From: Nyssa sinensis
Lineage: Eukaryota; Streptophyta; Magnoliopsida; Cornales; Nyssaceae
Assembly (NCBI GenBank): GCA_008638375.1
Contig: CM018038.1
Coordinates: forward strand, 34,060,169 to 34,124,168
Direction: 5' to 3'
DNA: 64,000 nucleotides
The translations under genes and the position numbers were made by a program. Below, piece after piece: positions 12,801 through 24,800 of this stretch. The stretch's first letter is position 1. Each line of letters begins with the position of its first letter. The notes beneath the pieces were generated by a model, which was not told the DNA's origin, ran no database searches, and saw only the letters and a program-made list of their open reading frames with translations.

Positions 12801-15800
12801 ATTGCGCAAATCAATCTTAGAAAACCACTTGGCACCTACCAAAAGATCCAACATATCATCTAGCCTAGGTATGGGAAACCTATACTTGACAGTGATTTTA
12901 TAAGTGGCTTGACTATCAACACACATTCACCAAGACCCATCTTTCTTAAGGGTCAATAATGCAGGAACAACACAAGGGCTAAGGCTAGGTTGGATGAAAT
13001 GCTTTTGTAATAACCCCTCAACTTGCCTATTCAACTCGGCACACTCAGTAGGATTTATGCAATAGTGGGGAAAATTCGGCAACTAAGAACCAGGAACTAA
13101 GTCAATAGCATGTTGAATGTCCCTCATGGGAGGCAATTCAACAGGCAACTCTTCAAGTGTGATATTAGAAAACTCTTGTAACAATTGACTAACCTCAGGG
13201 GGATAATCAACGTGAGACTCAATGCTAGGCTCAGAGTAGTCCCTAGACACTAAAGCTAGAACAAAACTAGAGTTCACACCTTCTTTTTCAAATTTCTTAC
13301 AGGTTAGAATATGAAGTGCTTGCTTAGGAGGATGTGCATGCGTAGGTGGTGCTTGGGAATGAACACTAGGTTTAACCTCCTTGGTTTTCTCTTGGGGTTT
13401 AGCGGGCCTCAACATGATTGTCCGCCCCTTAAACTTGATGACATAAGTGTTCTCCCTCCCATAATTAATCGTATCCACATCATAGAGCCATGGGCGACCA
13501 AGAAGTATATGAGTGACATCTATAGGAAGGACATCACACCAAATCTGCTCAAAATACTCACCCATCTGAATAGGCACTAGGCATCTTTCTGTAACTGGTA
13601 ATGAGGTCTTATCTACCCAAGTTACCTTAAAAGGCCGAGGGTGGGGCTCAGGTTGAGGTTTCATTCTAATAATACCAACTTTTGACACCACATTTATTGA
13701 ACTACCCCCATCTATGACCACCTTGCAGGATTTATCTCCACACTTTATGTATGTTTGGAAAATACTAGGTGCGCTTCCACAAATCATTACTATCATCAAC
13801 AGGGGTTGACAGGATGCGTCTCATAACATTAAGACTAGGTTCTGATGTACGACTGATGCGGTATCTTGATTTGGTTTTAATTTCTTTTTTTCTTGACTGA
13901 GAGCAGCGGCTGATATTGTAACTCAATTGAGTTGTGAGGAAGGTTGTGTTATGCAAGCAATGGAACTGACGATGGAAGGAAGTTGTAGGGATAGAACAAC
14001 AATGATGTCAATGGGAGAAAATTTTGATTGATGACGATGGGTCACTGTGATTTGATGAACAAGTGGTGGACTCGAATTTTGGCTCTAATACCAAAATTTG
14101 GTGCAACACGAAAGTAACCACAAAGAAACCCTAAACACACTTTCCATTAATCTCAATATTGTTATTATTCAATATCAAAAGCTCTCTTTTGCATTTGGAC
14201 TACACTGACTCAGAAATTAATCGAAGCAACCATTTTTGGAATTGCATCTCAATCATCAAGATGAGGGAGTGATTGATGGTGTTACCCACAGAAGTGGGAC
14301 TGGATGGTGAATGTAACTATGCTTATGGGGTGTTTGTCACCATCACATCACACAAAATCCAATGAGGGAAAACCCAATGGCTTATAGTGCTGCTGTGTGG
14401 AATGCAAAATAACCCGAGATATTTGTTAGTTTTGTCACGTGAGGATACTGAGAAGGATGGTTGGAAAGATTAGTAAAGATTCTGTTAAGAATGTACACAT
14501 CATGGTATCCTAGGAGTAGAATATGGATTTTTACAATTCGAATGTAACTCTGGCATAGCTCAAGGTGGAGGGTGTGTCACATCCCGAAACCCACCTTCTG
14601 CGGATTAAGGGATGCGAGCACACTTAACAGAAATCGAGACAAATTGCACTTACAACAACAACGAGTATGCAGTGGAAGCAATCACACGAGCACATTCATC
14701 CATCAAAATCTTCTTGTCAAGTTGAATTTTTTTTTTTTTTTTTATTTATTTTTATATACATACACATGGATTACATTACGTGCCACTAAGTTCAAGACTT
14801 ATTACAACCTTTGGTCTTACATATCACTTATATCAACAACTGTGGGTCCCATACCTGACGTTCACATCACTGACCACATATGGTCTTGACACTTCACATT
14901 CGTTGTGGGTCCCATACCCCACGTTCATCTCTGTTCATCACAATTCACTCTAGTTGTGGGTCCTATACGGCTATACCCCACGTCCACATCTATTCATCAC
15001 ACTTCACTCTACTTGTGGGTCCTATACCTCACGTCCACTTTACCTGAAAATTTCATGGGTAAATCCACGTGAGTTTCGTGAAAGCTGGTGAGTAATCCGG
15101 TTCCTTGTCATGGGTTTTCAACTGATGGTGTTTTGAAGTGTAAGAGAGTTTCATGATAAATATTCACTATCGATTGTACACATTTTCAAGTGCATGTTAC
15201 AAAACACTTGAACAACAACAGTTAAAACATGAAACATAAATAGCACATAGTTCAAATGTAAACATTCTGGGCACATGGACGAAATTTCCCTTTGACAATG
15301 GAATATAAAATTCTTGACGAAATTGTCCTTTGGCAATGATTTGTATTAAAACAAGGATGATGAAAATATAGGATTTCGAAGCATTGGACACATTTAACAA
15401 AATTGCCCTCTTGGCAATGGAGTATAAAATTCTTTAACAAAATTTCCCTTTGGCAATGAGCTATAAAATTCTTTGACGAAATTTCCCTTTGGCAATGAGT
15501 TGAAAATATAATAGGATGATAAAATCCTTTTCAAGTGAATGGGGGTTCAAAAACCTTCTTCCATTTCTTATCATTACAGTTATCACTTTAATGAAAGAAT
15601 CTACGTCGACTTGGACTCTTAAGTTTTCACGAGGTCACAAAGACCTAATGAAAGGTCATATCGACCTAGCGAAAGAGATCTCTGGGCCTTCTTCTGGGAA
15701 GAAAGTGTGTCCTATGGATCCCACTGTTTAAGTGCTTTTGCCCTAATTAGTCTTGTAATAATTACCATCGTCGAAAACATGGAACTTGTTCAAATCCTTT

Positions 15801-18800
15801 CTTTTGAAGGAAACACATTTTCCAAATATAAATAATTGTAGAGTTTTCAAATCAAGATCGTAAGCATGCTTCACACTCAAATCACTCAATCAGGCATAAT
15901 TAAAACAGGATTCATAGTTCAAGATAGCACATTTCAAAACACAAAGCATGCTCAAGAACGAAAGTTGTAAACAACTGGCATTTTGAATCAAAACATTTAT
16001 CAAAACAAGGAATTAAATATGAGTATTTATCAAGCAAAGGAATTAAATTCCACATTTCAAAATACAAGATTACTCACCTCGGGTTCTTAGTTCTTGTTTC
16101 TTATTGCTTTTCCTTTGTCAGTAATTCCTAGATCCATAAGTCCAATACACATAAAATTGGATTAGAACACAACTTTAACATTACTAGTGGCTATTTAATA
16201 TTTTTAGCCTTATTGAACCTTGTTTTTGGACTCAAAAGCCCCAAAAACTCTTAAGACAGGTCCTCTCAAGATTTCTAAGTTCATTTGGTAGCTTATTCTT
16301 TCATTAGGGGCATAATTGTAATTTTTCCCTTTTGCGAATCGTATTTCTCGTAGCCTAATTTGTCCCAAGGAAATCTATTTTTGGGTCCAGCGGCCCTGAA
16401 ACCTTAAATTAAGTCCCCTCCATTTTTCTAAACTCATTTAGTAGCTTAATCCTTGGTTGGGATACATTTGAAATTATTTCATTTGATGTTCCATATTTTT
16501 CAGAATTTATTTTGACGAAACAGAAACTTACTGTTGAGTTTGGAACGTCCAAAATAGTCAAGATAGACCCCCTTTTATATTTAATTAGCCTTGGCCATCG
16601 CTAGGGCCATAATTCTAATTTCACAGTTTATGTATTTAATTTTTTGGCATCTCGTTTGTCCAAATGGGCTCCGCCATTGAGTTTGAAACATCGATTATAG
16701 TCAAGATAGGCCCTTCTCGTATTTAAATCGGGCTCCATTAATAATTAATAACTAATTATTTAATTAATTATATATATATGTATATACATATTTTCGGCCA
16801 AATATATACATAGCTGTGTCAGTGGCCTGATGGTTAAGGCTTGGTCCAACTTCCATGAGGTTTCATTTTCGAATCTCCCTAGCAGCCGTCTGCCATTTTA
16901 TTTTCTTCCCATGAGAATATATGTATTTGGTGCGGCTTTTATACACGACCACAAGAGTGGTTAAGTCTTTGGGTTTTACTCTTCAGGTATACGGTTCGAG
17001 TCTTGGGCGCCTCACACCCTCATATATATTTTTGATTGATTTTCAGATCCAAACGGCGGATAACAGAGCCAAACAACAGATAATTCATGTATCCGGGATA
17101 TGCTATACCTATTCAAGGTGCGACTATTAAATTAAGCTAGTTATCCGTGTAACCAAGCGATTCGATTCAGGTTTTTAAAACATAATCTTAAATGACATAG
17201 TTTCAAGGTATTTAGGCATCAAACGACACTGTTCCACTTATTGGGTTAACTTGCACAGTACCTGAGTCAACTGGGTTATACTCAGACAATCCGGCGAGTC
17301 AACTCATTCGACTCCTCGTCTTCCCCACCAGTTAGGGTTTACTGTTCATGCGTGAATCCTGATTTGTAGACCCCATTTCTGTCATTTTTCATCCCATTTG
17401 GTTCTAAACATCATTGTTAACCATTATATTCATGATGTACAAAATTAAATTGGCCTTATCACCCCCAGTGGTTGGGAAACCACAAGTCTTGCCAGACTTG
17501 CAATTGCTAGCTCGTTTCTCAAAACAAAATCAATGAAACTTGTTCCATTAGTTTTCTTTTCTCATGATCTTTTAGTCCTTGCCGATGAGATAGAGTTTAG
17601 GGTTCAATTTCGATGGTTCGAGTTTTAGGTTCAAACCTGCAAACCCTTTTTGCATGCTCATTTCTGAGCCTATAAACTTGGTTTTTGCTGCAATGTGATC
17701 CTAAGGTTTAAGATTTAGTGTATTAAATTAAGCTTGATTGAAATCCATTTCTGTTAATGGCGATTTGAGCATGCTCAGTGTTTTCTGGGTCATCTCAGTC
17801 CAATTTCCACTTCAATCATTCTCAAAATAGCCACAGAAAACAAATGAGCGGGTTAGATTGGCCATACCTTATTTTGAGTTTTATTTTTTCACAATTTCTC
17901 CACTTTCTCTCTCTTCATGCTTTCTTCATTCTCTGCTCTCTTCCCTCCTCCTGCACGAATTGGACCTCTTTCTTTCGGTTTGAATTCCCTTCCAGCCTTG
18001 GATGCATGCAGCTAGGCAAGATCCTCTTCTCCTCTCTTTATTTCTTCCTCTCTCTCTCTCTCTCTCTCCCTATCTATTTCTCTCTCGGCTGGATGTTGGA
18101 AGACCAAATTCATGCATACTTAATAGAGGGTATATATATAATGAGGTGGCTGCTGCATGGCCTCTCATTGGTTGGAATTTTGGTCGTTAGAGATAATGAC
18201 ACCTCACTACTTGACTTACTCTAGGGTTGACACCTCATTGATATACATGTATTTTATGACTCATATATTTTAAGTGATTAATTTAGCACAAATGAGTTGG
18301 TAGCCTAGTGGTAAGTTTTTGGTTAAAGCATCTTTGGTCCATGGTTCAAACCTTGGCCAAGTCTTTTGGCCCTTTTTCCTCTCTTTTATTCCTTACACTA
18401 GTCTCTTAAGTTGGTTTTGTAAGTTCTCTAATTGCTACTATTTTTACCTTTTATTTTGGGTCACTAGTTAATACAAATTTAGTTCAAGGATTATCAATGT
18501 CTACTTATTGACATAGTGTAATTATACACCAATGTCATCTAGAATCTCATAGATCAATCACTAGGTGATTAGGTCAGGGTGTTACAGGGTGCGGCAGCAA
18601 AATAATATGATATAAATGCAAGAGATTTGAAATGCCATACTTTAACAGAATACCTACCTTTTGACAGGCTAAAATACAGAGCAGAATTGTTTCGCCGATC
18701 CCACCACAAATAGTTGGAGCTAGACATTGTGGGTACCAGAAATTATGTTGAAATTTATTTTTGCTATCTCCCCTTTAGGTTTCACCTATTTGTGCCTTTC

Positions 18801-21800
18801 ATTATCAGAATTTGAACTTATATTGGATGGTTGATTGTGTGTTTCCTTGTTTCTCCAGCTTTTCCTATTTTATTTGGTTTTGCCACGATTCTATTATAGA
18901 TGATATATTCTGCTAATTAGACCATGATGTCACTTTCTTTATACCAGTGATCTAATAGTAGAAAGTTCTTTACGTGACAGTGATGAAACTATTGCTGCAT
19001 TCTTGGAAGCTTCTGGAGAGTCTTTAAAGGAACTTTCACTTAATAATGTCAGTAAGGTAGGATATAAATATGCCTTAAAATGAATTTTTTTTTTTGTGTA
19101 GTTGAGAGAAACTAGTCAACAGGCAATAATCATTTCTGTAATATTTATCATCCTTCATACTTGTTCTGAATTGTTTTTATTTGCATAGTTTCTTGTATTT
19201 ATCTGCGGTATGCTCCTCAATGGCAGTGGTTTTTGGCTTATAAAGTTAAAGGTGCATGTGTCCTAACTGTCAATGAAACAATTATTGGTCTGAATATAGT
19301 GAAAATGTCCAACACCCCCCCCCCCCCCCCCAAAAAAAAAAAAAAAAAAAAAGAAAGAGAAAGAAAAGAAAAAGGCTTCTTAAACTTGATGTTTAATTGT
19401 GCCTAACTAATTATGTTTCAATTTAGTCCTTTCCCCTTAGTTACCTTCCTTTTGAGGAGTTGCTAGCAAGTGTAAAGTGCACCCAGGTTTGTTCCTTGAA
19501 TTCAATCTGATCTTTCTTGCTAGTTTTAGTTTCTAGTGCTTTGATTGATTTTACACAAAATATGTTATGGTTGGCAATTCAACCAACTAAAACCATACAT
19601 TCAATTTTAATGAAATGATTAAACTGCACATGTATTGGCAATAATAGGACTACTTATGCATTCATACAATCTTTAATGAATCCATAAAGTAGATAAAACA
19701 ATATAGCATATATAAATTCATTGCAAAAACATAAAGCACATAAAACACAATATTTTATACTGGTTTGGCAGCTTGTTTACATCAAATCCTGGCTCCTCAT
19801 CAGATTTTCATGTCACAAAGGGTTTTCTAAGGTTGGCCCAAAAACCTTTGCAAGTTAAGTTTTATTCCTAGGCTAACTTACAACCTACCTAATCAAGGAA
19901 ACACCCACTGGTTGACCGGTTGGGTAGAATTGGCCGACCGGTCTGCCCCTTTTGTCCCCTTTCGCTTACTTTTTTGATTTAATCTTTGTTCTACTCCACT
20001 CTGAAGTGTTAATGGAGGTTAATGTAAACTAATTGAACTTGTTTGAAGTTGACGAGGGCCAACCATCATGAAGATGAATGCTTGACTGATTCACTAATTA
20101 AAAAAGAAGTTAAATTAAAGAATTATAATCACTTAGTGGAGTAAAGTTTAGTACATGGAAGTTTAATTGAATTAGATGGGTAGTGCTGTAAATTAAATTG
20201 ATCTTATTGAGAGTGGTATGAGTTAACCACTATGGGATAATAAAGATGGAAGAATGATTCTTTTAAAGAAATGGCTTTTAAATTAAGAAAGTGGAATTAT
20301 AAAATGAGATGAAATGTGGAGGGTCCGGACTATAATCTCAATTTATCAAGTTCACCATCAGGTCACGGGATTCAGTGTGTGACAAAGCCTCACCTATAAC
20401 TAATGAATGTTTTATGCCACTTGATTCACCTTCAACCGTCCTAGTGATTCAATACTAGGATTTTCTTACCCAATGAGATTCCACTCAAAGGGATTTTAAC
20501 CTAATTTTTAAATTTGTGCAAATTTGGCTCACCTAGAATCAATTTTATTCACCTCATTTCACTTAGAAGTAGAGGGAATACTGCATGAAGAATGAGATTT
20601 ACTTCTATTTGGTGCTTGAAGAGTTTCTTGATCCTTATATGGGTGCTCCTCTTTTAAGCACTCATGTCTGTGTGACTTACAAGTGTTTACTCTCTCAAAT
20701 GGATGTAACTATATTAGAGAGGGAGTATTTTTTGTTCTATAATACTCACAATTGTTCTCACACTTGGGGCCGCAAAAACTCCATTAGCTTTTGGAAGCTA
20801 TTTAGTATATATAGCCGAAATGAGGATGTTAAGATGGATGTGCGGTAAGACAAGAAATGATAGAATTAGGAGTGAACATATTTGTGAGATGGTAGGAGTA
20901 GCACCTATAGGAGATAAGATGAGAGAATATCGGCTAAGGTAGTACGGTCATGTAAAATGAAGACCCATAAATGCACCAATAAGGAATAGCGACATGATTA
21001 ATATTGAGGGCCATGCTAGGGGGCGAGGGCGGCCAAAATTAACTTTAGTAGTAGTTAAAAAAGATATGATAACGGGTGGTTTAATGGAAAGAATGACCTT
21101 AAATAGAAAAAAATGGCGAGATAGGATTCATGTAGCTGATCCCAAATAATTGGGTAAGGCTTTGTTGAGTTGAGTATGGTCGACTTAACTTGCACTTTGG
21201 TCATGCAAGTTGCATTATGGACATAAGCTATTCTAGAATTTACACAAGCTATTATCTTGATAACAAATTTGTAGATAATTCATGTATATGAAGAATAAAA
21301 GAAAGAGAAACACAGGATGATATATTGCCAATGCAAGTGATAGGAGTAGAAGAACTATCTGCTAGTTGTACAAATCAAGCATGAGTAGGAGGATGAGGGG
21401 AAGAAAGTAAATGGGACTCACTAGCCAGATAATTAGTACCTGAATCAATATCCCATGCCGGTATTGAGCCAAGCACCATAATATGGAAAGTTGATGTTGT
21501 ACCTGAATGAGCAATGGAAGTGGAAGCATGTGCATGATCAGTCGATGTGGAGGCAGCAGTAGGTAAAGTAGCTAATGAAATCTGAGTGGAGTGAGCAACT
21601 AGTCACTCATGAATGATGGGATCAATATGAGAATTCAACATTCTTATATTGAAAGAAGAACCAAAGTAAGATGCTATAGGCTAACTAGTATTTGGCCCTC
21701 TTGTAACAACTAAGTGGGCAGTAGAAGAGCCTATAGAACTACATGGAGGAAACCAATGTAATATGTAGCATCTAGAGACCTCATGGTTAGTACCACCGCA

Positions 21801-24800
21801 ATAAGTACACTCAAAAGTGTTACGATCTTGATCACCACGTCCACGTCTACAATCACGACCATGTCCACGATTTGAACCACCTCTAGAGCAAAGGGTAGTG
21901 GAAGTTGTGGAACTAGATTGAGTTGCTAAAGCAGAGTGATCAACAATAGGAGTGAAAGTTAGAGAAATCAAAGAGCGTCGTTTCTCATCACTATGAATAG
22001 ATGCATAGACAACCAGTAGTGGAGGTGATATGGAATGGAAAAGATCATCACATGGGGGATATATCTTTGATCCTGGAGGATAGGATAGGATTTATTATTA
22101 TATTTAGGATTTATCATTATATTTTTGAATTTTATAATTTCAGTGTTTATCTCTTTATTAGTTTATCTTTTATGATTTGTTTATAAAGAGGATGAATGAT
22201 TAGATTATGATTGAATGAAAACTTGTTTTTCTTTGGTATTGATGTGGATTCCATTACCCTCCCTAAGTGCGGATTCTTAGGGTTCTATGGCTTTTTCTTC
22301 CTTAGCTACGGATTCCTAAGGTCGTTAAAGTTGTCCTGCATCATTTTGGTATCAGAACAAAACTCGATTCCTACTATCTTTTATTAATGTTCATTGTTCC
22401 ATTTTTTATTGTTCATTATATGAAAAAAAAATTTCCAGATTACTCACCACTTTTTTGATTTCCCAAACAGTAGCTTCTGGAATTTCTAGATTTTGCAAAT
22501 TTCAAACAGTCCATATTTTCAGTAATTTCCTCAGGGAAAACCCCAGTTCAAAGAGGAAAATCACAATTTCAGAAACTGTTACAACAGAAACAATTTAGAT
22601 TTTTCTGAAAATTCTTTCGGAAAGACTTATCTGGGCTTTGGAAAAAAAAAGGTACACAAACTCTCTTGAAAATTTCTGATTCATGCTATATTTGACTTGA
22701 TTAGCGAGTAAACTTTGCGAAAGGTCCTACATTGAACCTTAAATCTTGAGCCTTGGTGAAATCCTAATTTGCCTTTATTGTTCCTACATCACCATCACCC
22801 TTTACTTTTGTTTCCAACCATACCATGTTGCATTAGATCTTTGTCATTCTTTCTTTTAAACTTTGTGTTTGTGTTTGTGCATATTGTCATAGTTTATAAT
22901 TTACTTTACTTTGGGCAACTTCTTAAGGCAAATATTGGCATCTTCCTTTGTTTCGTTCCTTTCTCTCTCTTTTTTTCTTTCTATAGCTTGCTTTGTCAAA
23001 AACAAAAAAAAAAAAGAACGAAAGAAGAAGAAAAAGCCGTAGAACCCTAAGAATCCGCACTTAGGGATGGTAATGGAATCCACACCAATACCAAAGAGAA
23101 ACAAATTTTCATTCAATCATAATCTCATCATTCATTTACATTCATCCTCTTTATAAACAAACCATAAAAGATAAACTAACAAAGAGAAAAACACCGAAAT
23201 TATAAAATTCAAAAATATAATGATAAATCCTATATATAATGATAAATCCTATCCTATCCTTCAGAATCAAAGATATATCTCCTGAGTGATGATCTTTTAC
23301 ATTCCCTTAATAGCTGCCTAATAGTTCACATCCTCAAATGATTTCTGAGACCCATAATAAGTTGAACTATCAAGAAGATGAACCCTTACAAAAAGACTCT
23401 GATCGTGAAAGCTCCAATCCAAGCGTTGTTCACCTTCCGTTTAGTCCCATGATGGATAATTCTTTAAATTCGGGTGTTAATAGTAATGTCCTTGATAAAA
23501 TCAGAATCACACGGAAAGTTTTAATTCCCGGTAAATCTCTTTCTAAAAGCATTCATTGGTTGTTCCCTCCCAAATCTAGTGACTTTGTTCCGTTATCGTC
23601 TACTTCTGTTTCTCCTTCAGCTGGTTCAATTGCTTCACTAGTGCAATTTCACCCATTTGTCCCTACGTTGTCATTTGCTCAACAATCTCATGACCTTCAT
23701 GCTGATCTGCCTAGTAAAATTGCTTTGGGTAATGCAAATTATAAGCTTGCTACAACATTGCACAACAAGAAACGAGTTTTATAAAAGTTACTCTGCCATC
23801 ATTCATGTTCTACCATCTATTCAAACCTTAGACCTTGTTTGTCTTGTTTCTACATTAGACCTTCATGCAAGTTTATTTGACTTATCATTGAATATGGCTA
23901 CTAATCTAAATTTTCATGTGGAGCATGTGTTTCCTTTGTGAGGCAACTTTAAGCCTCTTTTGTTACCAGTTGTACTGGCAGCTAGAGTTGTTTCTTCTTC
24001 AATATCGGTAGGTTATTTTTCCTTCAACTCAGTCACATCATGTGGATCTACTTGTAGTTGTTCTTGATCCCTTCAAGCCTACACACAGTTCAAACTCGTC
24101 GGAGTCGAGTTTTTATCAGCCGAGGAGAAATGATAGGGAACGGAAAAGATCATCACTTAGGAGATATATCTTTGATCCTTAAGGATAGGATAGGATAGGA
24201 TAGGATTTATCATTATATTTAGGATTTATCATTATATTTTTTAATTCTATAATTTCGGTGTTTATCTCTTTGTTAGTTTATCGTTTATGGTTTGTTTATA
24301 AAGAGGATGAATGTAAATGAATGATTAGATTATGATTGAATGAAAATTTGTTTCTCTTTGGTATTGGTGTGGATTCCATTACCCTCCCTAAGTGTGAGTT
24401 CTTAGGGTTCTACAGCTTTTTCTTCCTTAGGTGCGGATTCCTAAGGTTGTTAAAGTTGTCCTGCATCAGGGGTAGAGGATGAGAAGCTAAAATTTGTGCA
24501 AAGATGGGCTCAACCTCTGGATGGAGGCTCATAAGAAATTCATAGGTCTTTTAACGCTCAATATGCGCCACAATAAGTTTGGTACCATCTGATGGAAGGT
24601 TAGATAGAGGCTCCTAATGGCTTAACTCCTCCTGATGAGTGAAGATATCCAAAATAATTTGAACTGAGAGATCATCCTGAGTAACACGAAAAATATCTCG
24701 ATAAATTGATATATCTGAGAATCATTTTGAGCATGTGTATACATCTCAGTTAAGGCAGTCCAAAGATGGGCAACAAACAGCATCATGATACATAAACATA

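Larger units (their letters stand above)
9998..14187 (-). mobile_element. Ty3/gypsy chromovirus remnant without gag (gypsy-1)
   Basis: On the minus strand the order is protease, reverse transcriptase, RNase H, integrase, chromodomain, which is the gypsy order. The LTR copies are matched by GTGC..CACGAAAGT..CCACA. The left (3') LTR runs from about 9998 to 10225. The right (5') LTR keeps only about 85 bp, 14102-14187. A primer-binding site complementary to initiator tRNA-Met (TTGGTATTAGAGCC on the minus strand) is at about 14080-14096. Only about 300 bp separate it from the protease, so gag is deleted. The element sits inside the RAD7-like gene's intron in antisense orientation. Confidence 0.9.
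14575..18586 (-). mobile_element. Solo LTR of the large gypsy family, 4.0 kb
   Basis: On the plus strand it begins TGTCACATCCCGAAACCC and ends GGTCAGGGTGTTACA, the reverse of the family termini. It is flanked by the perfect 5-bp direct repeat GGGTG (14570-14574 and 18587-18591), so it is a complete insertion. No gag or pol sequence is present, as expected of a solo LTR left by recombination between two LTRs. Inside are tandem repeats at 14836-15045 and 15240-15500, the 150-bp-spaced motif at 16230-16700, and tRNA-like segments near 16816 and 16960. Confidence 0.85.
9838..18947 (+). other. Intron of 9.1 kb filled with retrotransposons
   Basis: GT at 9838 and AG at 18946-18947 bound the intron. 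It contains the gypsy-1 element (about 9998-14187), an unassigned stretch (14188-14569) and a 4.0-kb solo LTR (14575-18586). Only about 0.2-0.4 kb at each end looks free of transposon sequence. Confidence 0.85.
22026..24468 (+). mobile_element. Small defective gypsy with two direct LTRs and one inverted LTR copy
   Basis: Direct LTRs lie at 22026-22343 and 24131-24468. Both start TGATA(T/G)GGAA and end GTCCTGCATCA. A primer-binding site (TTTTGGTATCAGAAC) follows the first LTR at 22344-22358, and a purine-rich tract (GAGGAGAAA) precedes the second. A third LTR copy lies inverted at about 23028-23308. Internal coding is only a gypsy integrase C-terminal remnant. Flanking 5-mers are GGAGG and GGGGT, so no clean target duplication is visible. 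It interrupts the copia-2 gag. Confidence 0.88.

Noticed and set aside
15151..15440. Three overlapping minus-strand frames of about 60 codons
   Set aside because: They arise from the CCCTTTGGCAATG minisatellite inside the solo LTR.
16816..17015. Functional tRNA genes at the box A/box B segments in LTRs
   Set aside because: No cloverleaf with paired acceptor stem can be drawn; only 61487-61568 folds as a real tRNA.
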